Positions 34,541 through 43,186 of a DNA stretch of 64,000 nucleotides are shown piece by piece. A model generated the notes under the pieces. That model saw nothing but the letters and a program-made list of their open reading frames with translations, was not told the DNA's origin and did not search any database. The stretch is from assembly GCF_035944375.1 (NCBI RefSeq), contig NZ_DASZBE010000030.1, one strand, 5' to 3'. Each line of letters begins with the position of its first letter. Position 1 is the stretch's first letter. A program made the position numbers and the translations under genes. The DNA is from Allobosea sp035944375. Lineage in GTDB: Bacteria > Pseudomonadota > Alphaproteobacteria > Rhizobiales > Beijerinckiaceae.

Positions 34541-35599
34541 ATGCTCTCACAGATTCGCTTCTCGACCCTGCGTCTTGCTCTCGGGCTCATGCTCGGCGCA
34601 TTCGCCCTCTCGGGCTGCGTCACCGGCGACGGCGACACACGCCATCTCCAGCCGCTGCCGGCGCGGCTGGTCTCGGACATGTCGGCCAAGGGCATGAGCC
34701 AGAGCGATCCCATCCTCGTGCGCATCTTCAAGAAGGAGAGCGAGCTCGAGGTCTGGAAGCGCGACCGCAGCGGCCAGTACGCCCTGCTCAAGACATATCC
34801 GATGTGCCGCTGGTCGGGTCAGCTCGGCCCCAAGAAGCGCGAGGGCGACCGGCAGGCGCCGGAGGGATTCTACACCGTCACCGCCGACCTGATGAACCCG
34901 CGCTCGCAGTTCTACCTGTCCTTCAACCTCGGCTACCCCAACCCTTTGGAGAAGTCGCAAGGCGCTACCGGCTCGGCGCTCATGGTCCACGGCGCCTGCA
35001 CCTCGGCGGGCTGCTTCGCCATGACCGACGAGGGCGTCACCGAGATCTACGGTCTGGCGCGCGAGGCCTTCGCTGGGGGCCAGCGCAGCTTCCAGGTTCA
35101 GGCGCTGCCCTTTCGCATGACGCCGGAGAACATGGCGCGGCATCGCAACAGCTCTCACATCGCCTTCTGGCGGAACCTGAAGGAGGGCTCGGATCATTTC
35201 GAGGCGACGAAGCAGCCGCCGAAGCTCGCCGCGTGCGGTCGCCGCTACGTCTTCAACGCCAGGGAGGGATCGGGACCGTTCGCGCCGGCCGAGGCCTGCC
35301 CGCCCTACGAGATCGAAGCCGACGTCCAGCCGCTGGTCTCGCAGCGCCAAGCACGCGACGAGGCCCGCTTCGCCGAGCTGATCGGCAGCGGAACGCCGGC
35401 GATGAGCTACGCGCATCTGGACGGCGGCATGCACCAGAGCTTCCGCACGATGCTCAAGAGCCTTGGGCCCGAGCGGATGCAGCCCATGGTCGCCGGCAAG
35501 GTCGAGATCAGCCGCCCGGACGCGGCGCTGGCCGACCCGTTCGGCGGCGACGACGCACCCGGCCGAACCGACACGACCGGCTCTCTCGCCCCAAGGTGA
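34541..35599 (+). CDS. L,D-transpeptidase (YkuD/YafK-type) lipoprotein
   Basis: 352 residues. It has a lipoprotein signal with lipobox LSGC (Cys26), so it should be anchored in an envelope membrane facing the periplasm. The YkuD catalytic segment is MVHGACTSAGCFAMTDEGV with nucleophile Cys158 and the conserved His just before it. Such enzymes make 3-3 peptidoglycan crosslinks or attach or remove lipoproteins. The gene follows a MerR-type operator like that of the Zn/Cd ATPase, suggesting induction by metal. Cys-containing stretches after residue 225 (CGRRYVF, EACPPYE) are unassigned. Confidence 0.85.
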   Translation: MLSQIRFSTLRLALGLMLGAFALSGCVTGDGDTRHLQPLPARLVSDMSAKGMSQSDPILVRIFKKESELEVWKRDRSGQYALLKTYPMCRWSGQLGPKKREGDRQAPEGFYTVTADLMNPRSQFYLSFNLGYPNPLEKSQGATGSALMVHGACTSAGCFAMTDEGVTEIYGLAREAFAGGQRSFQVQALPFRMTPENMARHRNSSHIAFWRNLKEGSDHFEATKQPPKLAACGRRYVFNAREGSGPFAPAEACPPYEIEADVQPLVSQRQARDEARFAELIGSGTPAMSYAHLDGGMHQSFRTMLKSLGPERMQPMVAGKVEISRPDAALADPFGGDDAPGRTDTTGSLAPR

Positions 35600-35716
35600 G
35601 TACGGCCCCGGTCGTTTTACGCCAGGCCAACCGCAGCCTGCGCGCGGCGGAGCAGGATCGGAGCTGATAGACAGCGCGATCCATCGGCTGAAAGCCGCCT
35701 GCGATCTGGATTTACC

Positions 35717-36160
35717 TTAAGGCTTCCTGGCCCGGCGCGCCTTCCTTGCAAGGGGGCGGCCATAGAGGACCAGGCGGTGACCGGTCAGCTCGAAGCCCAG
35801 CTCCTTCGCCACTAGCGCCTGCAGCCGCTCGATCTCGTCGGACCTGAATTCGATTACCGCGCCGCTCTCGATATCGAACAGATGGTCGTGATGGACCTCG
35901 GATGCCGGCTCGATCCTGGCGCGTCCGCCGGCGAAGCTGTGTCGTTCGACGAGGCCTGTCGAGGCGAAGATCTTCACCGTCCGATAGACGGTCGATAGCG
36001 ATATGGTGGGGTCGATCTCGGCAACCCGGCGGTAGATCTCCGGCACGTCCGGATGATCGTCGGCCTTGGCGACGACGTCTGCGATGATGCGGCGCGGCGC
36101 CGTAATGCGCTGCCCCGCCTGACGGCACTGGCTGATCAGAACCTCGGCTGCGTCGGACAT
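35717..36160 (-). CDS. Fur-family regulator, probably Mur-type (Mn/Fe)
   Basis: 147 residues, a metal-dependent repressor. Winged helix: DHPDVPEIYRRVAEIDP then ISLSTVYRTVKIF (recognition helix). Metal site residues are in HHDHLFDIESGAVIEF; the CxxC pairs of enterobacterial Fur are absent, as in rhizobial Fur/Mur proteins. It is divergent from mntH with a Fur-box-like dyad between, which fits the manganese-responsive Mur role known in Rhizobiales. A broader Fur role cannot be excluded. Confidence 0.88.
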   Translation of the reverse strand: MSDAAEVLISQCRQAGQRITAPRRIIADVVAKADDHPDVPEIYRRVAEIDPTISLSTVYRTVKIFASTGLVERHSFAGGRARIEPASEVHHDHLFDIESGAVIEFRSDEIERLQALVAKELGFELTGHRLVLYGRPLARKARRARKP

Positions 36161-36185
36161 CGCTTCCTCCCTCCAGCCTTATTAA

Positions 36186-36200
36186 TGAGAATGGTTCGCA
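36186..36200. promoter_or_regulatory. Fur/Mur-box-like dyad upstream of mntH
   Basis: TGAGAAT-G-GTTCGCA is a 7-1-7 imperfect dyad (5 of 7 pairs) in the 112-base region between the divergent fur-type gene and mntH, in AT-rich sequence TTATTAATGAGAATGG. Confidence 0.45.
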
Positions 36201-36272
36201 AATGCATTGACAATATGGCGGGCAGCCGTAATCTGCTTTTGCAAACGAGTTGCAGTTTCAGGGGCGGGGCGC

Positions 36273-37613
36273 ATGCTCAACAAGGTCGAGACCGGTGAAA
36301 CCGCTTGGCGCAAGGCGCGTGGCGAGCCGTCCCTGCTCGACGTTTTCAGAACGATCTCCGTCGCGCCCGGCGCCACGCCGTGGCGCAAGTTCCTCGCCTT
36401 CTTCGGCCCGGGCTATCTTGTCGCCGTGGGCTATATGGACCCCGGCAACTGGGCGACCTCGCTCGCCGGCGGGGCGCAGTTCGGCTACACGCTGCTCTTC
36501 GTCGCGCTTCTCTCCAACATCATGGCGATCATCCTGCAGGCGCTCTGCGCGCGGCTCGCTATCGGCTCGGGCCGCGACCTCGCCCAGGCCTGCCGCGACG
36601 CCTATCCGCGCGCCGTGTCATGGCCGCTCTGGCTGCTGGCGGAGCTCGCGATCTGCGCCACCGACCTCGCCGAGGTGATCGGCACCGCGATCGCGCTCAA
36701 CCTGCTCTTCGGGCTACCGTTGGAAATCGGCGTCGTCGTCACGGCGCTCGACGTGTTCGTCATCCTGTGGCTGCAGAACAAGGGCTTCCGATGGATCGAA
36801 GCGTTCATCATCACGCTTCTCGGCGTGATCGCTGTCTGCTTCGGCGTCCAGATCGCCTTGGCCGATCCCGACTGGGGCCAGGTGATCCGGGGCTTCGCGC
36901 CGACGACCCAGATCGTCACCAATCCGCAGATGCTTTATCTCGCTCTCGGCATCATCGGCGCGACCGTGATGCCCCATAACCTCTATCTCCATTCGGGCAT
37001 CGTGCAGACGCGGGCCTTCGGCTCGAGCCTGCCCGAGAAGCGCGACGCGCTGAAATGGGCGACCGTCGATTCGACAGTCGCATTGATGTTCGCGCTGCTG
37101 GTCAACGCCTCGATCCTGATCCTGGCGGCGGCGACCTTCCACAAGACCGGCCAGACGACGGTGTCCGAACTGGAGAAGGCGCATGAGCTGCTGGCGCCGC
37201 TGCTCGGCCTGTCGATTGCGCCGACGCTTTTCGCCATCGCGCTGCTGTGCTGCGGCCTAAACTCCACAGTGACTGCGACCATGGCCGGCCAGATCGTGAT
37301 GGAGGGCTTCCTCGACATCAAGCTGCCGGCCTGGGTCAGGCGGCTCGTCACGCGGCTGGTCGCCATCATCCCGGCAATCATCGTGACCTGGATCTACGGC
37401 GCCAGCGAGACCGGCAAGCTCCTGATCCTCAGCCAGGTCATCCTCGGCCTGCAACTGCCCTTTGCGATCGTGCCTCTCGTCATGTTCACCGCGTCAAAGA
37501 ACAAAATGGGCGAGATGGTGGCACCGAAATGGCTGACCGTCACCGCAGCCCTGATCGCCGCGATCATCATCGCCTTGAACATGAAGCTGCTCTTCGACCT
37601 CACTATGGGTTGA
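36273..37613 (+). CDS. mntH: NRAMP-family Mn2+/H+ transporter
   Basis: 446 residues, eleven or so membrane helices, imports manganese. The metal-binding motifs are MDPGNWATSLAGG in TM1 (near residue 55) and MPHNLYLHSG in TM6 (near 234). The ATG at 36273 was chosen because it follows a GGGGCGGGG stretch and gives the usual short cytoplasmic N-terminus; the frame is open upstream through the operator. Regulation by the divergent Fur/Mur-type protein is likely. Its last 75 coding bases recur, diverged, at 39751-39825. Confidence 0.92.
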   Translation: MLNKVETGETAWRKARGEPSLLDVFRTISVAPGATPWRKFLAFFGPGYLVAVGYMDPGNWATSLAGGAQFGYTLLFVALLSNIMAIILQALCARLAIGSGRDLAQACRDAYPRAVSWPLWLLAELAICATDLAEVIGTAIALNLLFGLPLEIGVVVTALDVFVILWLQNKGFRWIEAFIITLLGVIAVCFGVQIALADPDWGQVIRGFAPTTQIVTNPQMLYLALGIIGATVMPHNLYLHSGIVQTRAFGSSLPEKRDALKWATVDSTVALMFALLVNASILILAAATFHKTGQTTVSELEKAHELLAPLLGLSIAPTLFAIALLCCGLNSTVTATMAGQIVMEGFLDIKLPAWVRRLVTRLVAIIPAIIVTWIYGASETGKLLILSQVILGLQLPFAIVPLVMFTASKNKMGEMVAPKWLTVTAALIAAIIIALNMKLLFDLTMG

Positions 37614-37634
37614 GCGCGATCCGCCGCATTGCGG
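37540..37634 (+). repeat. mntH 3'-end direct repeat, copy A
   Basis: 95 bases covering the last 25 codons of mntH and 21 bases after its stop. They recur at 39751-39850 at roughly 85-90 percent identity; the match continues past the stop codon (TTGAGCGNGATCCGCC) to GCATTGCG. Confidence 0.85.
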
Positions 37635-37775
37635 TCCCGGTTGCCACCAGCATCGCTACCGCGCCTGTAGCTAGTCGGCGCCAGCTCCGCGTTTGAAGAA
37701 AGTGAGCGCTTTCGACGGGTCAACAGCAGTCATGCAAAGATGCTGGTTTTCAAGAGCGCACTTGCGAACGCAGCG

Positions 37776-38993
37776 TCAGTTCTTGCCGCTGTAAGCCCAA
37801 CTGGCAAGCCGACGCGTGACCGTCGGCGGCAGCGTCCGCATCGCTGATTTCAGGAAAGGCCGCCAGCGGCCGGGACTGAACAGTGCTGCCACACGTCCTT
37901 TGACCGTCAGCGGAAGCAGATAGTCGCTAACCGTCGTGACTCCGTCGGCATGATCGCGCTTGTATAGGTCTGCTGGCGCGAGCATGTCGAAGACGGCGCT
38001 GCCGCGCGCGGCAGCGCATGCGAAGCTGTGGTGGACCAGCAGGCCGCCTATTCCGCCGCGCTCATGGTCGGGATGCGTCGCGATGACATGGCCAAACGTC
38101 GCGCCCTTGCAGTCGAAAGCGAGGTCGATGCCTATTTCCTCGCCGGCGCAGCGTATGATCGCCACCCGTAATGGCGAGCCGTTGGTGTCATCAGCCGCGA
38201 GCGCGCCGAAGAACGCCGCGAAGCGCGGGTCCGAGACGGTCGGCGCCATTACGCTGTGGCGGCGCAACGCCGCCTGTTTCATAGCTATTGCGGTGAGCGC
38301 GAACTCAGCCGCGTCTTGGCTTGGCGCGACCATCCCGAGGGTTAACTCACCGCGCTCGGCCAGCCGTCGCAGCCGGCGGCGATAGTTGGAACGCTCGCGG
38401 GCGGAATAGGCCTCGCTTGGTCCGCCGTCCGGCCCGACGCGCCTCGCAAGTTCGGCGTAAGGCGCTTCCTGACGGTCTGTCTCGCGTGCGCCGGCGAACA
38501 ACCTGGATCGCGTTAGCAGCGAATCCGCCCTGGCCTTGCGCGCCTCGAAGAGGTCGACGCTGCGCGCGCGCAATGCCGCCCAGCCGGCTGCGATCAAAGC
38601 TCCTCGATCCGGGCCCTGTTCGACGAGGATATCGCCGAACTGCGCCACCGGGCTGCCCATGAAGCCGACCGTCTCGACGCCGAAACGGCGCCGCGCCAGC
38701 AGCGGCCAGACCATGACCAACCGCCCTTGGCGGCGCGCGGTCACGATGAACGCTCGACTCCGATTGTCGAGGTAATGGTCCATCCAGTGTCGCAGCACGA
38801 CGTGGCTCTGGAACACCTGGTGCGGCTCGCCCGCGCGGTTGAACAGCGCGTCCCATTCCGGGCGGAGGGCCAGGAAGGCCTCGCGATCTTGGACGATCTC
38901 GAAGACGGCCGCAGCGATCCCGGCATCCGTATGCGCGTGGCGGGTCGAAGTGGCGCCTGTTGTCGCGAGGTAGTTGCGCGCAGCATGCGTCAT
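37776..38993 (-). CDS. CelD/BcsL-like GNAT acetyltransferase
   Basis: 405 residues of the CelD-type acetyltransferase family (GNAT/FemAB-like fold). Typical features are FEIVQDREAFLALRPEWDAL near residue 31, HQVFQSHVVLRHWMDHYL near 58, ERSNYRRRLRRLAERG near 200 and the acyl-CoA region HPDHERGGIGGLLVHHSF near 312. Members act on polysaccharide or envelope precursors, but substrates are mostly unknown. It is transcribed after the DUF6875 gene with a four-base overlap (ATGA), so the two work together. The pair lies between two copies of the mntH 3' end. Confidence 0.8.
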   Translation of the reverse strand: MTHAARNYLATTGATSTRHAHTDAGIAAAVFEIVQDREAFLALRPEWDALFNRAGEPHQVFQSHVVLRHWMDHYLDNRSRAFIVTARRQGRLVMVWPLLARRRFGVETVGFMGSPVAQFGDILVEQGPDRGALIAAGWAALRARSVDLFEARKARADSLLTRSRLFAGARETDRQEAPYAELARRVGPDGGPSEAYSARERSNYRRRLRRLAERGELTLGMVAPSQDAAEFALTAIAMKQAALRRHSVMAPTVSDPRFAAFFGALAADDTNGSPLRVAIIRCAGEEIGIDLAFDCKGATFGHVIATHPDHERGGIGGLLVHHSFACAAARGSAVFDMLAPADLYKRDHADGVTTVSDYLLPLTVKGRVAALFSPGRWRPFLKSAMRTLPPTVTRRLASWAYSGKN

Positions 38994-39625
38994 CGCTCAA
39001 GCCCGACGCGTGCGTGAGCGATCAGTCGTTTTGCCCCGGCCAGCGGAAAGCGCATGAGATAGGGCGCCAACAGCAAGGGATGGCGCACGGCGAAGGGGGC
39101 GTCCTGCTCGACCATGTGGCGGATGGCCAGCACCGGCAGCGGTGCGCGCAGCGGCCGAAACTCCGCGTTCCAGAGACCCGGCGCGTCCGATTCCGGATGC
39201 ATCAATCCAATCATGCGGTTGCGCGCAAGCGAATAGAACTTGTGGCGACCCTGCACGCGCTGCAGCATTGCGACGCCGTCCGCGTCGGCACAGTTCGGGA
39301 AGCCGACGATCACCGTGCGGAAATGCGCCATGCCGGTCTTGGCAGGGATTTTCTCCAGCGCCCGGAAGCAAGCCCTGATCAGATGGAAGGCAGCGACCTC
39401 GTCGCCGGCTCCGACCTCGCAGATTGCGAGCCTTGCCGTGTTGATGCGTGCCGCCTGGCGGGTGAACGGACATACCGCGCCAGTGCGCCCCAGCGCGACG
39501 TTAGCATTCATCAGATAGCCTTCGACCCAGCCGACCAGTACGGCCAGCGCTTCGGATCCGCCGATATCCGAATTGCGCGCTCTGGCTTCCGAAAACGTCA
39601 AAAGCGCTGGTTCGGCTGCTGCCAT
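38990..39625 (-). CDS. DUF6875-like protein
   Basis: 211 soluble residues. The middle and end match the pattern I know from DUF6875 proteins: GAVCPFTRQAARINTARLAI near residue 48, LMHPESDAPGLWNAEFRPLR near 140 and PVLAIRHMVEQDAPFAV near 165. Related proteins occur in biosynthetic gene clusters and have no assigned reaction. It is coupled to the CelD-like acetyltransferase by a four-base overlap, implying a shared pathway, perhaps modification of a small metabolite or envelope component. Confidence 0.65.
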   Translation of the reverse strand: MAAAEPALLTFSEARARNSDIGGSEALAVLVGWVEGYLMNANVALGRTGAVCPFTRQAARINTARLAICEVGAGDEVAAFHLIRACFRALEKIPAKTGMAHFRTVIVGFPNCADADGVAMLQRVQGRHKFYSLARNRMIGLMHPESDAPGLWNAEFRPLRAPLPVLAIRHMVEQDAPFAVRHPLLLAPYLMRFPLAGAKRLIAHARVGLER

Positions 39626-39750
39626 GACGTCTAGCTCCCGCCTACTGCATCCATCAGATAGCAGATCGAGATTAGGGAAGCGTTTCGTTGACGGCCCAAG
39701 ATTCGGTTTGTGAACCAGGCGTATCGCGAGACTGCGCTCGATCGCGCCCT

Positions 39751-39825
39751 GTTACCGCAGCCCTGATCGCCGCGATCATCATCGCCTTGGACATGAAGCC
39801 GCTGTTCGACCTCGCCACGGGTTGA
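39751..39825 (+). pseudogene. Remnant of a second mntH, last 24 codons only
   Basis: The frame reads VTAALIAAIIIALDMKPLFD then LATG and a stop, matching the C-terminus of MntH (VTAALIAAIIIALNMKLLFD, LTMG). Similarity continues past the stop to 39850. Substitutions (N to D, L to P) show a diverged paralogue, not a fresh copy. No upstream mntH sequence is recognisable, so only the tail is left. It ends 30 bases before the next gene. Confidence 0.8.
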
Positions 39826-39880
39826 GCGTGATCCGCCATGTCGCATTGCGAGGGCGGCAGCGCCCCGCTATGTCCGGCTC

Positions 39881-40291
39881 GTGACAATAGGACCGGCCAG
39901 AACCGTCATCATCCGGGCGCTGCTCGCGCTTGCGATGGCCTATGTCCTGATCCTGCAAGGGGTGTTCGCAAGCGCCGCCGCCGGCTCCCGCCTCGCCATG
40001 TCGATTGGCGAGCCAGGCCTGACGCAAGCGTTGTGCTCGGGCGCTCAGGCTCCCGACGCACCCGGATCGGACGAGAGCCCACACCACGCGACCGCGCAGC
40101 CGTCCTGTTGCGCCTGGAGCACCTCGGTTGCGGTCGATCCGGTCGTGCCTCCGGCCTCGCCGGCGATTGCCATCCCCTATCTCGCTCCGGCCAGCCTGCC
40201 GATCGCGTTCGGCCAGGCAAGCCCGCCGGTGATCCTGTTCCGCGCCGCGACCGCGCAGGGATCGCGGGCGCCCCCGACCCTCGAAGCGTGA
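39881..40291 (+). CDS. Secreted DUF2946-like protein at head of copper cluster
   Basis: 136 residues with an N-terminal export helix (VIIRALLALAMAYVLILQGV). A His/Cys motif follows: HHATAQPSCCAWSTS. The rest is Pro/Ala-rich. It resembles the gene at 42102 (ACCVWAKS) in layout, and both are like small DUF2946-type periplasmic proteins found in copper operons; the family call is tentative. The start is GTG at 39881. It is the first gene of a + strand run that continues with PCuAC and SCO. Confidence 0.55.
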   Translation: MTIGPARTVIIRALLALAMAYVLILQGVFASAAAGSRLAMSIGEPGLTQALCSGAQAPDAPGSDESPHHATAQPSCCAWSTSVAVDPVVPPASPAIAIPYLAPASLPIAFGQASPPVILFRAATAQGSRAPPTLEA

Positions 40292-40341
40292 CCTGAGCGC
40301 CGGCCCTCCCGCCGGCACCATCACCCTGACGAGGATCATCC

Positions 40342-40836
40342 ATGAAGCGTTTCGCGATCGGCGCCGCCGGCGTCGCCCTGTCTCTGGCGGCCTATGCCGC
40401 CACCCCAGTCCGCGCCCACGACTATGCCGTCGGGCCACTCAAGATCGACCATCCCTGGGCCAGGGCGACGCCGCCCTCGGCGAAAGTCGGCGGCGGCTAT
40501 CTCGCCATCGAGAACACCGGCCCGGAGCCCGACCGTCTGGTCGGCGGCTCGACCGAGGCGGCGGCTCGCGTCGAAATCCACGAGAGCAGTCTCGCCGACG
40601 GCATCATGCGGATGCGCGAGAAAACGGACGGCGTCGTCGTCCCGCCCGGCCAGACTGTAGAGTTCAAGCCGAGCGGGCTGCACCTGATGCTGATCGACCT
40701 CAGGGCGCCGCTGAAACAGGGCGACAAGGTCAAGGCCACGCTGGTCTTCGAGCGCGCCGGCGCTGTCGCGGTCGAGCTGCAGGTGCAAGGCGTCGGAGCG
40801 CCGCAGCCGGCCGCGACCGGCCATGTCGGGCACTGA
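40342..40836 (+). CDS. Periplasmic copper chaperone PCu(A)C
   Basis: 164 residues with a signal peptide (cleaved near VRA-HD). Copper ligands of the family are present: IHESSLADGIMRMR near residue 78 and GLHLMLIDL near 112, giving the His...Met...HxM pattern. PCuAC delivers Cu(I) to the CuA or CuB site of cytochrome oxidase, usually with SCO, whose gene follows 8 bases later. It contrasts with the PCuAC-like protein at 30729 that lacks the Met ligands. The C-terminal ATGHVGH adds two His. Confidence 0.9.
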   Translation: MKRFAIGAAGVALSLAAYAATPVRAHDYAVGPLKIDHPWARATPPSAKVGGGYLAIENTGPEPDRLVGGSTEAAARVEIHESSLADGIMRMREKTDGVVVPPGQTVEFKPSGLHLMLIDLRAPLKQGDKVKATLVFERAGAVAVELQVQGVGAPQPAATGHVGH

Positions 40837-40844
40837 AGCGCGCC

Positions 40845-41465
40845 ATGCCAGTCCTCAAATGGATCCGCTACGGCGCCTGGGCCGGCGTCGTCCTTTTCGC
40901 ATTCGTAGGGGCGGCTATCCTGCTGGGGTGGTGGCAGGTCGATGGTCCCGGTCGCTCGCCTGCGGGCCGCGCGGCCGTCCAGGGCGTACCCGCGATCGGC
41001 GGGCCGTTCACGCTGGTCGATCACACCGGCAGGACGGTCACCGACGCCGACTATCGCGGCAAGCCGATGGCGGTCTTCTTCGGCTTCACCCACTGCCCCG
41101 AGGTCTGCCCGACCACTCTGGTGCAGATGGCCAACCTGACCGGGAAGATCGGAGCGGCGGCGGATCGCCTGCAGATCCTGCTGATCACGGTCGATCCCGA
41201 GCGCGATACGCCTGAACAGCTCGCGCTCTACCTTCAGTCCTTCGATCCCCGCGTAATTGGCCTGACCGGCTCCCGCGAGCAGGTCGATGCGGCGCTCGCC
41301 GCCTACAAAGCCTACGCGAAGAAGATCCCGACCGAGAGCGGCTACACCATGGACCATTCGGCCTCGGTCTATCTGATGCAGGCCGACGGCAGCTTCCGCA
41401 CGATGATCGACTACCACGAGGAGGAGGCTTCCGCGTTGGAGAAGGTCCGCATGGTGCTCCGATGA
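40845..41465 (+). CDS. SCO1/SenC copper-insertion protein
   Basis: A 206-residue membrane-anchored thioredoxin-fold protein (one N-terminal helix near residues 10-30). The copper ligands are Cys84 and Cys88 in THCPEVCPTT and His171 in TMDHSASVY. It assembles the CuA centre of cytochrome oxidase or keeps its thiols reduced. It overlaps the next gene by four bases (ATGA), tying it to the TlpA thioredoxin. Confidence 0.92.
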   Translation: MPVLKWIRYGAWAGVVLFAFVGAAILLGWWQVDGPGRSPAGRAAVQGVPAIGGPFTLVDHTGRTVTDADYRGKPMAVFFGFTHCPEVCPTTLVQMANLTGKIGAAADRLQILLITVDPERDTPEQLALYLQSFDPRVIGLTGSREQVDAALAAYKAYAKKIPTESGYTMDHSASVYLMQADGSFRTMIDYHEEEASALEKVRMVLR

Positions 41466-42010
41466 GCCTTCGTGGGCGCAGGGTGTTCGTCGCCGCGATG
41501 CTGGCGGCGATCGTGATCGCAACGGCATCCGGCTATCTCTTCGCCACGCGACGAGCACAGCCGCCAGCGCCCGTCCTGACCGTACTGACGATCGAGACCG
41601 CCGATGGACGCAAGTTGTCGGAAGAGGCCTTCCGCGGCCGTTTTGTCCTGCTCAACGTCTGGGCGACCTGGTGCCCGCCCTGCGTCAAGGAGATGCCGTC
41701 GCTCGACCGGCTTCAGGCGATGAAGGGCGATAGCGGGTTCGAGGTCGTTGCCCTGTCGATCGACCGGCAGGGGCTGGAGGTAGTGCAGCCGTTCTTTCAG
41801 CGGACGGGGCTGACCCGCCTGGCGATCTATCTCGACCGCGAGGCCAGGAGCATGCCGGCGCTCAAGATCACCGGACTGCCCACGACCGTGCTCATAGACC
41901 CGGCCGGTCGCGAGATCGCCCGCTGGCCGGGGGCGCGGGAGTGGGACCAGCCGGCGACGGTGGCGGAGATCGACGAGCACATCGCCAGGTCCAGGGCGAC
42001 GACGCGATGA
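41462..42010 (+). CDS. TlpA/ResA-type membrane-anchored thioredoxin
   Basis: 182 residues: one N-terminal membrane helix, then a thioredoxin fold with active site WATWCPPCVKEMPS (Cys71, Cys74) and the cis-Pro loop ITGLPTTVLI. TlpA proteins reduce SCO and cytochrome oxidase cysteines in Bradyrhizobium, which fits the overlap with the SCO gene. It would be recharged by the CcdA-type protein at 43186. Confidence 0.9.
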   Translation: MSLRGRRVFVAAMLAAIVIATASGYLFATRRAQPPAPVLTVLTIETADGRKLSEEAFRGRFVLLNVWATWCPPCVKEMPSLDRLQAMKGDSGFEVVALSIDRQGLEVVQPFFQRTGLTRLAIYLDREARSMPALKITGLPTTVLIDPAGREIARWPGAREWDQPATVAEIDEHIARSRATTR

Positions 42011-42101
42011 TTCCGGTCGCCGCTGGCAGGGCTGGTCAACAGAGCGCGAGGATGCTGTGCCGCGATTGCTCACGTCCGACCGCATGGGCTATTCTCCGGC
42101 C

Positions 42102-42494
42102 ATGACGTCGACCGGCACATCACGGGATCTGGGGCGAGGCCTTCTGGCCGCCGCCTGTGGTCTCGTGCTGATGTTCCAGCTGATGGCGAGCGCGCTTGCC
42201 GGCAGCACCCATCTCGCCGCCAAGTTCGACGCGGGGGAAATCTCCCTCGTCGAGATATGCGGCGCCACGCCGGATTCGAAACGTGATCGGTCGGCCCATG
42301 TCGAGGGCGTCAATGCCTGCTGCGTCTGGGCGAAATCGGTCGCGCTGGCGCCGCTGGCTCCCCCTGCGCCGGCCTCGCTGGTCCCAAGACGCGCCGAACC
42401 GGCTGAGACGATCTTCGTACAGCGCGTTGACGTATCGGCGTCGTCCAGCCCGCAAGGTCCGCCACAAGCGACGGGTCCACCGCGCCGCAGCTGA
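42102..42494 (+). CDS. Secreted small Cys/Pro-rich protein, DUF2946-like
   Basis: About 130 residues. A signal peptide (LLAAACGLVLMFQLMASALA) is followed by VEICGATPD and a Cys pair in NACCVWAKSVAL, then a Pro-rich tail. The layout is like the protein at 39881. The start is uncertain: GTG at 42057 has a GAGGA ribosome site but would give an unusually long N-region; ATG at 42084 or 42102 gives a normal signal peptide. It lies between the two TlpA genes. A copper-related role is inferred from context only. Confidence 0.5.
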   Translation: MTSTGTSRDLGRGLLAAACGLVLMFQLMASALAGSTHLAAKFDAGEISLVEICGATPDSKRDRSAHVEGVNACCVWAKSVALAPLAPPAPASLVPRRAEPAETIFVQRVDVSASSSPQGPPQATGPPRRS

Positions 42495-42631
42495 AGGGCG
42501 AGCCTTCACGCGGCCTGCGGCGCCATCGCGCGCCAGCCTTCCAGTCCAGACCCTTCGCCGCCGGCCGTGAGCGTGGACGCTCGCCATGCCGGACTTGCGC
42601 GGCATGACCATTCCGTTTTCGAGGCCCGAGA

Positions 42632-43186
42632 TTGATCGGACCAGTGCTCAGATCCAGACGGCTTGTGCTGTCGGCGGTCGCCATGGCGACGCTGGCGATC
42701 GCTGTCGGCTATGTCGTGGTCGCCGACAGGTCGTCGCGATCCCCGATCGCCGACGCGCTCGTGTTCCAGCGGCTCGACGGCAGCTCCACCGGACTTGCCG
42801 GCTTTCGTGGGCAGGCCGTGCTGCTGACCGTCTGGGCGACATGGTGCTGGTCCTGTCGCCAGGAACTGCCGGCGCTGGCGAGGCTTCACCGTGGCCTGGG
42901 CGGACGGACTCCCGCCGTGATCGCACTCTCCGTCGATCGCGACGGCGCGGACGTCGTCGAGCCGTTGCTGGAGCAGCTGAACGTCAAGGACCTGCCGGTC
43001 TTCCTCGATCCGACGGGCGCGTCGGTTGGTCGGCTGGCCATTTCGGGCCTCCCCACCACGATCCTGCTTGGCTCAGACGGCGTCGAAAAGGGGCGCTGGC
43101 ATGGCGTCAAGGCATGGGACGAAAAGCCCATGATGGACGAGATCGCGGCGCTCATCGCCGATAGTCCTGGAAAGCAGGTCCGCTGA
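42632..43186 (+). CDS. TlpA-like thioredoxin with CWSC active site
   Basis: 184 residues with a membrane anchor (VLSAVAMATLAIAVGYVVVA) and a thioredoxin fold. The active site is WATWCWSCRQELPA (Cys72, Cys75), a CxxC with Trp-Ser that is rare for this family, and the cis-Pro loop is ISGLPTTILLG. The start is a TTG with a GAGGCCCGAG ribosome site; a GTG four codons later lacks one. The stop overlaps the ATG of the CcdA-type gene (TGATG), so it is probably that protein's main client. Confidence 0.85.
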   Translation: MIGPVLRSRRLVLSAVAMATLAIAVGYVVVADRSSRSPIADALVFQRLDGSSTGLAGFRGQAVLLTVWATWCWSCRQELPALARLHRGLGGRTPAVIALSVDRDGADVVEPLLEQLNVKDLPVFLDPTGASVGRLAISGLPTTILLGSDGVEKGRWHGVKAWDEKPMMDEIAALIADSPGKQVR

